From: JBNKEI01 sp050288705
Lineage (GTDB): Bacteria; Myxococcota; Myxococcia; Myxococcales; UBA5297
Length of the DNA stretch: 13,063 bases
NCBI GenBank assembly: GCA_050288705.1
Contig: JBNKEI010000057.1
Coordinates: 1-13,063, forward strand
Direction: 5' to 3'
Under the pieces are notes generated by a model. The model was not told the DNA's origin, did no database searches, and saw only the letters and a program-made list of their open reading frames with translations. Position 1 is the first letter of the stretch. Each line of letters starts with the position of its first letter. Shown here in pieces: positions 1-6,805 of this stretch. The position numbers were made by a program, and so were the translations under genes.

Positions 1-186
1 AGCTTTTTCCAGCCACTCGATAGTGGAGAGAATCGTCGCCGGTTTTCTGCTCGCAAGATCAATATCCGGGTTCAGATGGACGGCCAGCAATTGTCTGGAG
101 ATATACCCGTCATCCCACATGGTCGTTGTACCGGGTGTATAAACCGGCGGACGGGAGACTGATTTTATATAATCGTTGAGTTTCAT
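1..186 (-). CDS. Class I SAM-dependent methyltransferase, 5' part only
   Basis: The minus strand from the ATG at 186 is open to the window edge and gives 62 residues. It begins MKLNDYIKSVSRPP and contains the stretch HLNPDIDLASRKP (residues 37-49), followed by an amphipathic helix ending TIEWLEKA. From memory this N-terminus matches a family of small SAM-dependent methyltransferases found in Firmicutes and anaerobic proteobacteria, in which the NPDxDLASRKP segment precedes the SAM-binding Rossmann fold. The Rossmann glycine motif itself lies beyond the window, so the function is known only by family. The start is supported by a purine-rich AAGGGGG ending about 11 nt upstream. The gene is divergent from the flavodoxin-ferredoxin gene at 441, with the copy-A 100-bp repeat in the shared upstream region. 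The substrate is unknown. Confidence 0.75.
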   Translation of the reverse strand, partial: MKLNDYIKSVSRPPVYTPGTTTMWDDGYISRQLLAVHLNPDIDLASRKPATILSTIEWLEKA

Positions 187-214
187 GAAAACATTGGCCC
201 CCTTGGTGAGTTTC

Positions 215-244
215 GTCTCTTGCCTTATCGTCTCTTGCCTTATC
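215..244. repeat. Tandem 15-bp repeat, two perfect copies
   Basis: The 15-mer gtctcttgccttatc occurs twice head to tail (215-229 and 230-244), and a partial relative lies at 290-301. It sits in the untranslated leader of the minus-strand methyltransferase gene. No function is evident; it could be replication slippage or a regulatory duplication. Confidence 0.8.
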
Positions 245-300
245 TTCTCCATCTTTTGACAACTTTGGCTGCCATAATAGTACAGGTTTGTCTCCTTGCC

Positions 301-400
301 TTGTTTCTCCCCTTTTACGCAACAACTTACCCCTAAATTTTGGTCTCATTGTGGCCTTTGACTGACTTTCGATACTAGACAGATTTCACATTTTCCGCTT
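301..400. repeat. 100-bp dispersed direct repeat, copy A
   Basis: This block is repeated in the same orientation at 6589-6688 with no indels and four mismatches by eye. It lies upstream of the EFR1-type gene here and upstream of the serine hydrolase gene at the second copy. It has no protein product conserved between copies: the differences would change amino acids in the only shared reading frame (minus strand, starting MRP). A weak sigma70-like arrangement is present inside (ttgtgg at 349-354, 16 nt, gatact at 371-376), so the block may carry a promoter. It could instead be the end of a mobile or recombined segment. Confidence 0.85.
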
Positions 401-440
401 TGATTTTTTCCTCTATCCCCTATCCCCTAAGGAGAACAAG

Positions 441-1262
441 ATGAATATTCTTTTATTATTTGTTTCTACAGGAGGCAATACACGAAAAACTGCGCAAAGA
501 ATTCAGAGACAATTAGAAATCAAGGAAAATCAGGTTGAGGCAATTGATCTGGGAAAGCTTGAGCCGGATAAGTGGAAATCAACGCTGGCAAAGAAAGCGA
601 AAAGGTGTGAAGTCATAGGTGTAGGGAGTCCAATTTTTCATATGGACCTTTTGTCGCCGATAACGGAACTTCTGGAGATGCCACTGGAAGATCTTAAGAA
701 TAAGAGTTCATTTCTGTTTCTCACCTACGCTGGGATCACCTCAGGGATGAGTTTGGTTAATTATGCAAAAATCATGCAGCGCAATCGCATTGGTATTTCC
801 GGCGCCTTGAAGCTTTGTGCGCCACATTTTTACCAGGAAGCAGATTTTCTTACCAGTAAGTCCGAGGAGATGATTGATACCTTCGTACATGAACTTTGCG
901 CCAAGGCATTCGTACCCTTGGATGCTTTAGAACTGAGAAATCAATTCAAGCCGGAAAAAGTTCGGACCAGACTGATTTACCCCCTTGCACATAGTATTGG
1001 AAAACGCAGGAATCTGCCGATGAGTATCAATGATGACAAATGTATACAGTGCGGCAGATGTGCAAGAGAGTGCCCTGTCAAGGCGATTAGCATTGACGAT
1101 AAAGTCGGTTTCAATGAGTGTAGATGCCTGCATTGCTATCACTGTGTGGTTACATGTCCTTTGGATGCGATCGACTGTGATATTGGCAAACTGGAATCAA
1201 TGGTTCGAAAGAACAAGAAGATTATGGGTATGGAAAATCCGTTGTCAAAAATAATTGTTTGA
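441..1262 (+). CDS. EFR1-family flavodoxin-like / 2x[4Fe-4S] ferredoxin protein
   Basis: A 273-residue cytoplasmic electron-transfer protein. The N-terminal half is flavodoxin-like: a beta strand MNILLLFVSTGG runs into an STGGNT phosphate-binding loop (residues 9-14) that would hold FMN. The C-terminal part has two complete [4Fe-4S] motifs, C201-x2-C204-x2-C207-x3-C211-P and C229-x2-C232-x2-C235-x3-C239-P. This order (flavodoxin then bacterial ferredoxin) and the length fit the EFR1 family, which is common in anaerobes; its physiological partner is generally unknown. The start is clear: AAGGAG ends about six bases before the ATG. It stands alone on this strand, divergent from a methyltransferase, and a 201-bp gap with its own promoter candidate separates it from the kinase. 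No cysteine or glycine motif is missing, so it should be functional. Confidence 0.9.
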   Translation: MNILLLFVSTGGNTRKTAQRIQRQLEIKENQVEAIDLGKLEPDKWKSTLAKKAKRCEVIGVGSPIFHMDLLSPITELLEMPLEDLKNKSSFLFLTYAGITSGMSLVNYAKIMQRNRIGISGALKLCAPHFYQEADFLTSKSEEMIDTFVHELCAKAFVPLDALELRNQFKPEKVRTRLIYPLAHSIGKRRNLPMSINDDKCIQCGRCARECPVKAISIDDKVGFNECRCLHCYHCVVTCPLDAIDCDIGKLESMVRKNKKIMGMENPLSKIIV

Positions 1263-1356
1263 ATATGCGTGATCTGCATGAAAAGCGGCGATTTAAATCA
1301 ATCTGTTATATATTTAACATATTGAACTAATCTTTGCATTCAAAGTGTCATTTACA

Positions 1357-1385
1357 TTGCATACCTTGGGTTACTCCAGTATATT
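1357..1385 (+). promoter_or_regulatory. Candidate sigma70-type promoter for the kinase operon
   Basis: TTGCAT (1357-1362) is followed after exactly 17 nt by TATATT (1380-1385), which are 4/6 and 5/6 matches to the consensus -35 and -10. It lies about 78 nt before the kinase ATG in the only sizeable gap between the EFR1-type gene and the kinase, in AT-rich DNA. Confidence 0.45.
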
Positions 1386-1463
1386 TACAATCGCTTTCAC
1401 TGCTAACAAGGGGGAGAAAATTCTGTTAATTCACCAGCTTTAAAAATTTAGAGCGAGAAAAAA

Positions 1464-3278
1464 ATGAGCCCCAAGTTCTCGGCAAACTATTTGCCACACG
1501 GCGCCCAGGAAAACTCTGACTTACTAATGCCGGCAGTGGGCACCTACCTGCGCCATTACGAGTTGATTCGAGAGCTAGGCGGCGGTGGGATGGGCCAAGT
1601 GTTTCTCGCTCGTGATTCCAAATTGGCTCGTTTAGTGGCAATTAAGTTTTTGCATTTAGAAGGAGAAGACCTATCGCAGAGATTTGTTGGAGAAGCCCGG
1701 GCCATTGCTAAATGTAGTGGTCATGAAAATATTGTTACCCTTTACGAAGCAGACGAATATGAAGGCGTTCCTTATTTAGTTTTGGAATACCTAGCCGGAA
1801 ATACCCTTAAAAAGGTATTAGATAGCTATCCAGAAACCAAACCCATGCCCCCTGTGCGTGCAGTTGAGCTACTGGCGCCGGTGGTTAGAGCTATAATCTG
1901 CGCTCACGAACACAATATTGTGCATCGCGATCTCAAGCCAGATAACATTATTATTACTGAATCGGGAACCATTAAGGTACTGGATTTTGGAATTGCTAAG
2001 GTAGTACAACCAGATTTTCTTACCATTGAGCGAGTCGCTCCTATATTTAATTCCATTCCCAATGATGTTTCCCTAGAAAATTCTAATCTCACCCAAAAAG
2101 GCAGTTTGATTGGTACGCTTACCCATATGGCCCCTGAACAATGGGAAACCAATGAAAATATCGATTTTCGCGCTGATTTATGGGCTTGCGGCATCATTAT
2201 GTTTCGTATGCTTTCTGGTAGGCATCCTCTTCATCATTTGCACGGCATGCAATTGCAAGTGGTCTCTCTGCTGGACCAGCCAATGCCTTCTTTGCGCTCT
2301 TTAGCGCCGCATGTACCTGAGGAATTAGCGCGAGTGGTTGATTGGTGTTTAAAAAAACGCCTGGAAGAGCGTATTCCCAATGCCAAAGCTTTGCTTCAAG
2401 CTTTAGAGCCACTTTTGCCTGGACATTTGGCTAATTTCCAGAGCGACCAATGCCCGTATAGCGGATTGTATGCCTTCCAGGAAGATGATCATAATAAATT
2501 TTATGGCCGCTCCTTAGAAGTTGAGGCCTTATTAATCCGCCTGTCAAACCAGCCTTTAGTGATAGTGGTGGGGCCGTCAGGAGTGGGAAAATCGTCTTTT
2601 GTGCGCGCCGGACTTATACCAGCCCTCAAAAGAGCCGATTACTGGGAGAGTATTGTTTTCCGTCCGGGAAGTAATCCTCTTCTTGCCCTGGCACGATGCA
2701 TGGGAGAGCCAGAATCGGAAGTATTGGAAAAGGAAATAGTGAACAAAATGCGCACCGAACCTGGGTGGGCGGGCGCGATATTAAGAAATAAAGCAAAATT
2801 TGGTAAAAAACGACTTCTAGTATTTATTGATCAATTTGAAGAGCTATATACTCTCACCAAAGAGGTGAGGGAAAGAGAATATTTTTTGAGTTGTTTGGGA
2901 GGAATTGCCGACCATGCTAGTTCGCCAATTCGGGTAATAATTTCGGTACGTTCTGATTTTGTGGACCGTATTTTCCAAGAGCAACATTCTTCTAAAGAAT
3001 GGGAACAGGGGTTGTTTTTCTTACGTTCTCCTCAGGGAAAAGGTCTGGAAGACGCGCTGGTAAAGCCTTTGGAAATGGCGGGTTATTCTTTTGAAAATGA
3101 TACCATAATTAATGAAATGCTAGAGTATTTAAGAAATACTCCGGGCGCTTTGCCACTATTACAATTTGTGGCCATGCAGTTATGGGAAGGCCGTGACCGG
3201 AATCGTAAGCTAGTGACTATGCAAAGCTACCAGGAACTGGGGGGGTATTTCCGGAGCATTAGCACAATATGCCGATAG
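1464..3278 (+). CDS. Ser/Thr protein kinase fused to nSTAND1-type NTPase, N-terminal part of a frameshifted gene
   Basis: Residues 32-310 are a Hanks-type kinase with all key residues: glycine loop GGGGMGQVF (39-47), ATP-binding Lys61 in AIKF, catalytic loop HRDLKPDN (154-161), DFG (174-176) and APEQ (223-226). A conserved linker beginning PYSGLYAF (about 341) leads into a STAND-type P-loop NTPase with Walker A GPSGVGKSS (390-398) and Walker B LLVFIDQFEE (471-480). Such kinase-STAND fusions are typical of Myxococcota and relatives and are thought to sense and transduce signals. The reading frame is lost in a run of seven Gs (3239-3245): the last 11 residues after ELGG are out of frame, and the expected continuation resumes in the +1 frame, giving a 916-residue protein if one G is removed. 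The start ATG has only a weak GAGCGAG upstream; an in-frame ATG at 1527 just before the kinase domain is an alternative. Confidence 0.9.
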   Translation: MSPKFSANYLPHGAQENSDLLMPAVGTYLRHYELIRELGGGGMGQVFLARDSKLARLVAIKFLHLEGEDLSQRFVGEARAIAKCSGHENIVTLYEADEYEGVPYLVLEYLAGNTLKKVLDSYPETKPMPPVRAVELLAPVVRAIICAHEHNIVHRDLKPDNIIITESGTIKVLDFGIAKVVQPDFLTIERVAPIFNSIPNDVSLENSNLTQKGSLIGTLTHMAPEQWETNENIDFRADLWACGIIMFRMLSGRHPLHHLHGMQLQVVSLLDQPMPSLRSLAPHVPEELARVVDWCLKKRLEERIPNAKALLQALEPLLPGHLANFQSDQCPYSGLYAFQEDDHNKFYGRSLEVEALLIRLSNQPLVIVVGPSGVGKSSFVRAGLIPALKRADYWESIVFRPGSNPLLALARCMGEPESEVLEKEIVNKMRTEPGWAGAILRNKAKFGKKRLLVFIDQFEELYTLTKEVREREYFLSCLGGIADHASSPIRVIISVRSDFVDRIFQEQHSSKEWEQGLFFLRSPQGKGLEDALVKPLEMAGYSFENDTIINEMLEYLRNTPGALPLLQFVAMQLWEGRDRNRKLVTMQSYQELGGYFRSISTICR

Positions 3279-3282
3279 AGTA

Positions 3283-4215
3283 TTGGAAACCTTGGCTCCA
3301 GTGCTACGCGACCGGGCGCGGATTTTGTTTTTACGATTGGTTACTCCGGAAAAGACTCGCGCGGTAGTTTCTCTTAAAGAAATACAAGCGATTTCCCAGG
3401 GAAGAGCCGAATTAGAACATTTAGTAGAGAAACTGGTGCAAGCACGGCTTTTGATAGTGCAAGAAGGCGCCAGCGGATCAACAGTAGAATTGGTTCATGA
3501 ATCGCTTATAGAAAATTGGCCTCAGCTTAAAAGATGGCTGGAGGAAACTGGCGAAGATTCATTTCTTTTGCAGCAACTGCGTACTGTTTCCAAACAATGG
3601 AAGGCCAAAAATAAAGATAAGAATTTGCTTTGGCAAGGCGATTTAGTAAGTGAAGCCAGAAAATTTCAAAACAGGTTTCAGGGTGAATTTTCTAAATTAG
3701 AAAATGAATACTTAGAAGCGGTTTTTACCCAGGCTAGCCGTGCTGCGCGTAGAAAAAGTATACTAATCGTAGCGATTATAGGGTTTCTTAGTGTGCTAGC
3801 CACTGTCCTGGCCGGGGTAACTGTAATAGTAAGGCAGGCACAAAAGGAAGCAAATCAGCAGGCAGCCCTAGCGCGTATAGCCGAAGCTAACGCGTTGAAA
3901 TCCCTGGAAGAAGCCCAGCGAAAAGAACAAGAGAGAGCGCAAGCAGCTAGGCTAGCCAAAGAGGAACAAAAAAGGGCGGAAGCTGCAGCGCAAATGGCGA
4001 AGACTGCAGCGCAAAACGCCCAGAATGCGCTGAAAAAGGAAAAGGCTGCCCGGCAACAAGCTCGAAGAAAGGAACAAGAAGCAAGTAGAGCACGGGAAGC
4101 AGCAACTAAGGCAGAGCAAGAACGAATTAGGCTGCGCAAAAAGGAAATCGAGCGCATCAAACGGCAGCAGCAACAAATTGGTGGAGCACCGATCATCGAA
4201 GGGGAACTCCAATGA
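3283..4215 (+). CDS. C-terminal part of the kinase-STAND protein: end of NTPase region, membrane helix, coiled coil
   Basis: This is the continuation of the kinase gene in the shifted frame. The frame is already open from about 3244 (GISGALAQYADRVLE), so the TTG at 3283 is only the first possible start codon, not a likely real one. In order it holds the helical region that follows the STAND NTPase (motifs FLRLVTPE, VELVHESLIENWP and WLEETGEDSFLLQQL), a single membrane helix (coding about 3755-3830, IIGFLSVLATVLAGV) and a long Ala/Glu/Lys/Arg/Gln-rich coiled coil to the end (about 3840-4180). The order suggests cytoplasmic kinase and NTPase with the coiled coil on the far side of the membrane. 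WD40 or TPR repeats, usual in relatives, are absent. The stop overlaps the next start (ATGA at 4212-4215), so translation is probably coupled. Confidence 0.85.
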   Translation: METLAPVLRDRARILFLRLVTPEKTRAVVSLKEIQAISQGRAELEHLVEKLVQARLLIVQEGASGSTVELVHESLIENWPQLKRWLEETGEDSFLLQQLRTVSKQWKAKNKDKNLLWQGDLVSEARKFQNRFQGEFSKLENEYLEAVFTQASRAARRKSILIVAIIGFLSVLATVLAGVTVIVRQAQKEANQQAALARIAEANALKSLEEAQRKEQERAQAARLAKEEQKRAEAAAQMAKTAAQNAQNALKKEKAARQQARRKEQEASRAREAATKAEQERIRLRKKEIERIKRQQQQIGGAPIIEGELQ

Positions 4216-6131
4216 TCCAGGGACAGATAATAAAGCTGTTTCCAAAAGTCGAACTGACTGCGCTAGCAGGGCTATTCCTCGTTGTTACCCAAAGCTGCAT
4301 TAACGCAGACAGACTAGAGTGTCCAGGAATTATCTGTCCGGCGGACATGGCCTGTTCTCCTAGTGGAGCGCCGGTTTGTATTCCTCAGGGATGTGGAGAT
4401 GGAGAAGTGGTAGTCGGGGAAGATTGCGATGCTGGCGGGATAGAAACCGTGGACTGCAACATTAACTGCAAAAAACCAAAATGCGGCGATGGCGTTGTTA
4501 ATCAGCTTGCCGGGGAACAATGCGACAAGTTTGGTGAAGAAACTGCAGAATGTAATTCTGATTGCACAATTAGCAAATGTGGCGATGAAAACCTTAACCA
4601 GGCTGCTGGAGAACAGTGTGACGATGGAGGGGAGTCTGAGAATTGCAATAGTGATTGCACGTTATTCCAGTACGGAGATGGAAAAATTAATAGCGCGGCT
4701 GGCGAGGTTTGTGACGACGGGAATTTGGAGAATGGCGATGGGTGCAGTTCCGAGGGGAAGTTGGAGAACTGCCTTAATGGCGTAATTGATGCTTATGAAC
4801 AATGTGATGATGGAAAAGAAACTGAAACCTGCGATGATGATTGCACGGAAAGAAAATGCGGGGACGGGAAAGTCAATCTAGCTGCCGGCGAGGAATGCGA
4901 CCATGGTCCATTAGGCTCAGATACATGTAATGCAGACTGTACTAATCGCCAATGCGGCGATAATATTGTGAATGAGGCTGCTGGTGAGGAGTGTGATCCT
5001 GGGACTCCTAAAACAGATACCGCAACTTGCACGAGCGAATGTAAGAAAAGCTTTTGTGGGGATAGATATATCAACAAAATGGCGGAGCCTCCTGAACAAT
5101 GTGACAATGGGGATGAAAATTCAGATGTAATAAGCTGCCCTTATGGCACAAAAGACTGTATTATTTGCACAAAAAACACATGTCAATTAAAAATATTGCA
5201 TGGACCGGTTTGTGGTGACGGGAAAACAGACAAACCTCAGGAAGTTTTTGATGACGGCGACAACTTAGAAAATACAACCTGCGATAGATACAACGGAGAA
5301 TGTGAATACAGTAATGCTGACTGCACAAAAAAATATACAATTAAAGGCCCGTTCTGCGGGGATGGACATATCGACAACATGGCTGGCGAACAGTGCGATA
5401 ATGGAGAGGAAAATACCAATGCTACAAGCTGTCCTTATGGGACGAAAAACTGTTCCGTCTGTGCAAAAGATACATGTCAATTAAAAATATTGCATGGACC
5501 GGTTTGTGGTGACGGAAAAACAGACAAACAGGAAGTTTTTGATGGCGGCGACAACTTAGAAAATACAACCTGCGATAGATACAACGGAAAATGTGAATAT
5601 AGCAATTCTGACTGCACTCAGAAATACACAATTGAAGGTCCATTTTGCGGAGATGGAATAATTAATGGACCTGTTAATGCAGAGCAATGCGACGTAAAAG
5701 ATATTCCGGAGTTCTGCATTGTTGGTATTAATATGTGCAATTGTGCTCAGGCTAGCAGTGAAATAAATTATGAAATAGACAGATTTTCCGAATTTAGAAT
5801 GTCAGAAAGCATAGTGGTAGATTCACACAGTGACTTAGTTTGGCAACGAGAGGATGATAATAAGTACTATTCCTGGCAGGGAGCCATAGATTATTGCCGT
5901 TCTTTAAAATTGGCAGGCTGTAGTAATTGGCGATTACCCACTATGTGGGAATTGGAATCACTAGTTGATATGAGATACCCCTCATACCCACTTTTCAATT
6001 GGATTAAAGACTACCGAGGAAATGACCGAATATCGCCGTCGCTGGTCACCAAAAATGCCTTACCTAGTAATGGGCGGGGGAGCGATAGTAGCTTTAACCG
6101 GAGGGATACTTCATCTTGTTGGCCGCAGTAA
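4212..6131 (+). CDS. Exported Cys-rich protein with DUF4215-type repeats and a truncated DUF1566 domain
   Basis: A 639-residue predicted extracytoplasmic protein. Residues 1-29 form a signal peptide (hydrophobic ALAGLFLVV, then TQSC29); the Cys could be a lipobox, though position -3 is Thr rather than Leu/Val. About ten Cys-rich repeats follow, of the form CGDGxxNxxAGEQCD...CNxDC, the Myxococcus cysteine-rich/DUF4215 type. Residues 282-478 are two near-identical 97-100-residue units. At 541-590 comes a DUF1566 (Lcl C-terminal-like) domain with LVWQ (542-545) and WRLPT (573-577). The domain stops short: the last ~40 residues (from IKDYRGND) are an out-of-frame reading of the next gene, so the natural C-terminus has been lost. 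It overlaps the kinase gene by ATGA and probably served as its cell-surface partner; this role is inferred from context. Confidence 0.85.
   Translation: MIQGQIIKLFPKVELTALAGLFLVVTQSCINADRLECPGIICPADMACSPSGAPVCIPQGCGDGEVVVGEDCDAGGIETVDCNINCKKPKCGDGVVNQLAGEQCDKFGEETAECNSDCTISKCGDENLNQAAGEQCDDGGESENCNSDCTLFQYGDGKINSAAGEVCDDGNLENGDGCSSEGKLENCLNGVIDAYEQCDDGKETETCDDDCTERKCGDGKVNLAAGEECDHGPLGSDTCNADCTNRQCGDNIVNEAAGEECDPGTPKTDTATCTSECKKSFCGDRYINKMAEPPEQCDNGDENSDVISCPYGTKDCIICTKNTCQLKILHGPVCGDGKTDKPQEVFDDGDNLENTTCDRYNGECEYSNADCTKKYTIKGPFCGDGHIDNMAGEQCDNGEENTNATSCPYGTKNCSVCAKDTCQLKILHGPVCGDGKTDKQEVFDGGDNLENTTCDRYNGKCEYSNSDCTQKYTIEGPFCGDGIINGPVNAEQCDVKDIPEFCIVGINMCNCAQASSEINYEIDRFSEFRMSESIVVDSHSDLVWQREDDNKYYSWQGAIDYCRSLKLAGCSNWRLPTMWELESLVDMRYPSYPLFNWIKDYRGNDRISPSLVTKNALPSNGRGSDSSFNRRDTSSCWPQ
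5055..5645 (+). repeat. Intragenic ~294-bp tandem duplication
   Basis: Two consecutive units, 5055-5354 (300 bp) and 5355-5645 (291 bp), each begin with a CGD codon triplet and share long identical stretches; for example, the segment starting tgtcaattaaaaatattgc recurs at 5181 and 5475. The length difference is explained by a 2-codon and a 1-codon indel. The protein units share CQLKILHGPVCGDGKTDK and NLENTTCDRYNG. The 3' halves are much more alike than the 5' halves. Confidence 0.9.
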
Positions 6132-6447
6132 TCTAAATTCCTATAACGATTACCTGAATGGCGAGTGCCGTAATAACAAATGTGCACCACAAGAAAAGCA
6201 AGAATACCATGACAAAGCTAACCGTGGAGAAAAACTGCAAAAGGCAGCAGTTGCCACCTATATTATCGGAGGAGCTGCGGTAGCTACCGGAGCAGTGCTT
6301 TGGTACCTAAACCGGCCCAAGCCATTTATGTCACATTATCCCGCGCATGAAACCAGAGAGCGACCCATGAATGACCTGTCGGCTTGGGAAATTACGCCTA
6401 TTCTAACCCCTCAGGTTCAAGGGATAGTGGCTTCGGTAAGTTTTTAG
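6022..6447 (+). CDS. C-terminal remnant of a two-helix membrane protein fused by deletion to the Cys-rich gene
   Basis: It encodes two hydrophobic glycine/alanine-rich helices (PYLVMGGGAIVALTGGILHLV and AAVATYIIGGAAVATGAVLWYL) separated by a polar Cys-containing loop, and ends in PILTPQVQGIVASVSF. From memory this layout and ending resemble the C-terminus of membrane or PEGA/TPR-type proteins encoded beside myxobacterial kinases. The coding frame is open upstream of the ATG at 6022 (reading LKTTEE before it), so the 6022 start is probably not original and the N-terminal part is missing. It could still be translated, because GAGGA lies just before the ATG. It overlaps the previous gene's out-of-frame tail by 110 bp. 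Function is unknown. Confidence 0.6.
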   Translation: MTEYRRRWSPKMPYLVMGGGAIVALTGGILHLVGRSNLNSYNDYLNGECRNNKCAPQEKQEYHDKANRGEKLQKAAVATYIIGGAAVATGAVLWYLNRPKPFMSHYPAHETRERPMNDLSAWEITPILTPQVQGIVASVSF

Positions 6448-6588
6448 TTTCTGCGTAACGAGCTCCGATTGCTAGGTGCTTTGCTCTGAATTAGGCGTCC
6501 GAACCGCTTCTAGCTCTTTTGCCATTCTCTCGGAATTGAAACCCTACTCTTCTTTTACCTTTTTCGATGATCCCGATTATTTTTCTCT

Positions 6589-6688
6589 TTGTTTCTCTCC
6601 TTTTACGCAACAACTTACCCCTAAAATTTGGTCTCATTGTGGTTTTTGACTGACTTTCGATACTAGACAGATTTCACATTTTCCGCTT
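6589..6688. repeat. 100-bp dispersed direct repeat, copy B
   Basis: This is the second copy of the block at 301-400, same orientation, offset exactly 6288 bp and without gaps. Differences seen are at 310/6598, one position in the ctaaa-ttt tract, and two adjacent positions in gtggcc versus gtggtt. It lies between the membrane-protein remnant and the serine hydrolase gene, 118 bp before the latter's start. With copy A it brackets the EFR1-type gene and the kinase operon. Confidence 0.85.
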
Positions 6689-6805
6689 TTTTTCCTATCC
6701 ACAAATGCGGCACTTATTTTCCGCGAGTTCCGAGGACTTTTTTAATGTTTTCTTGGAATTGCCAGGCTAAAGGGAATATTGTTCCTAAAAACAAGGAGGA
6801 TGGTT

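Noticed and set aside
110..349. Minus-strand 79-codon ORF covering the methyltransferase leader
   Set aside because: It overlaps the methyltransferase start in another frame and begins inside the 100-bp repeat; the repeat differences would change amino acids, so no coding conservation is seen.
3855..4245. Long minus-strand ORFs opposite the coiled-coil region
   Set aside because: They are antisense shadows of low-complexity Ala/Glu/Lys codons.
6779..6805. Upstream TTG start for the serine hydrolase
   Set aside because: The ATG at 6806 lies six bases after a strong AAGGAGG; the TTG would put this site inside the coding region.
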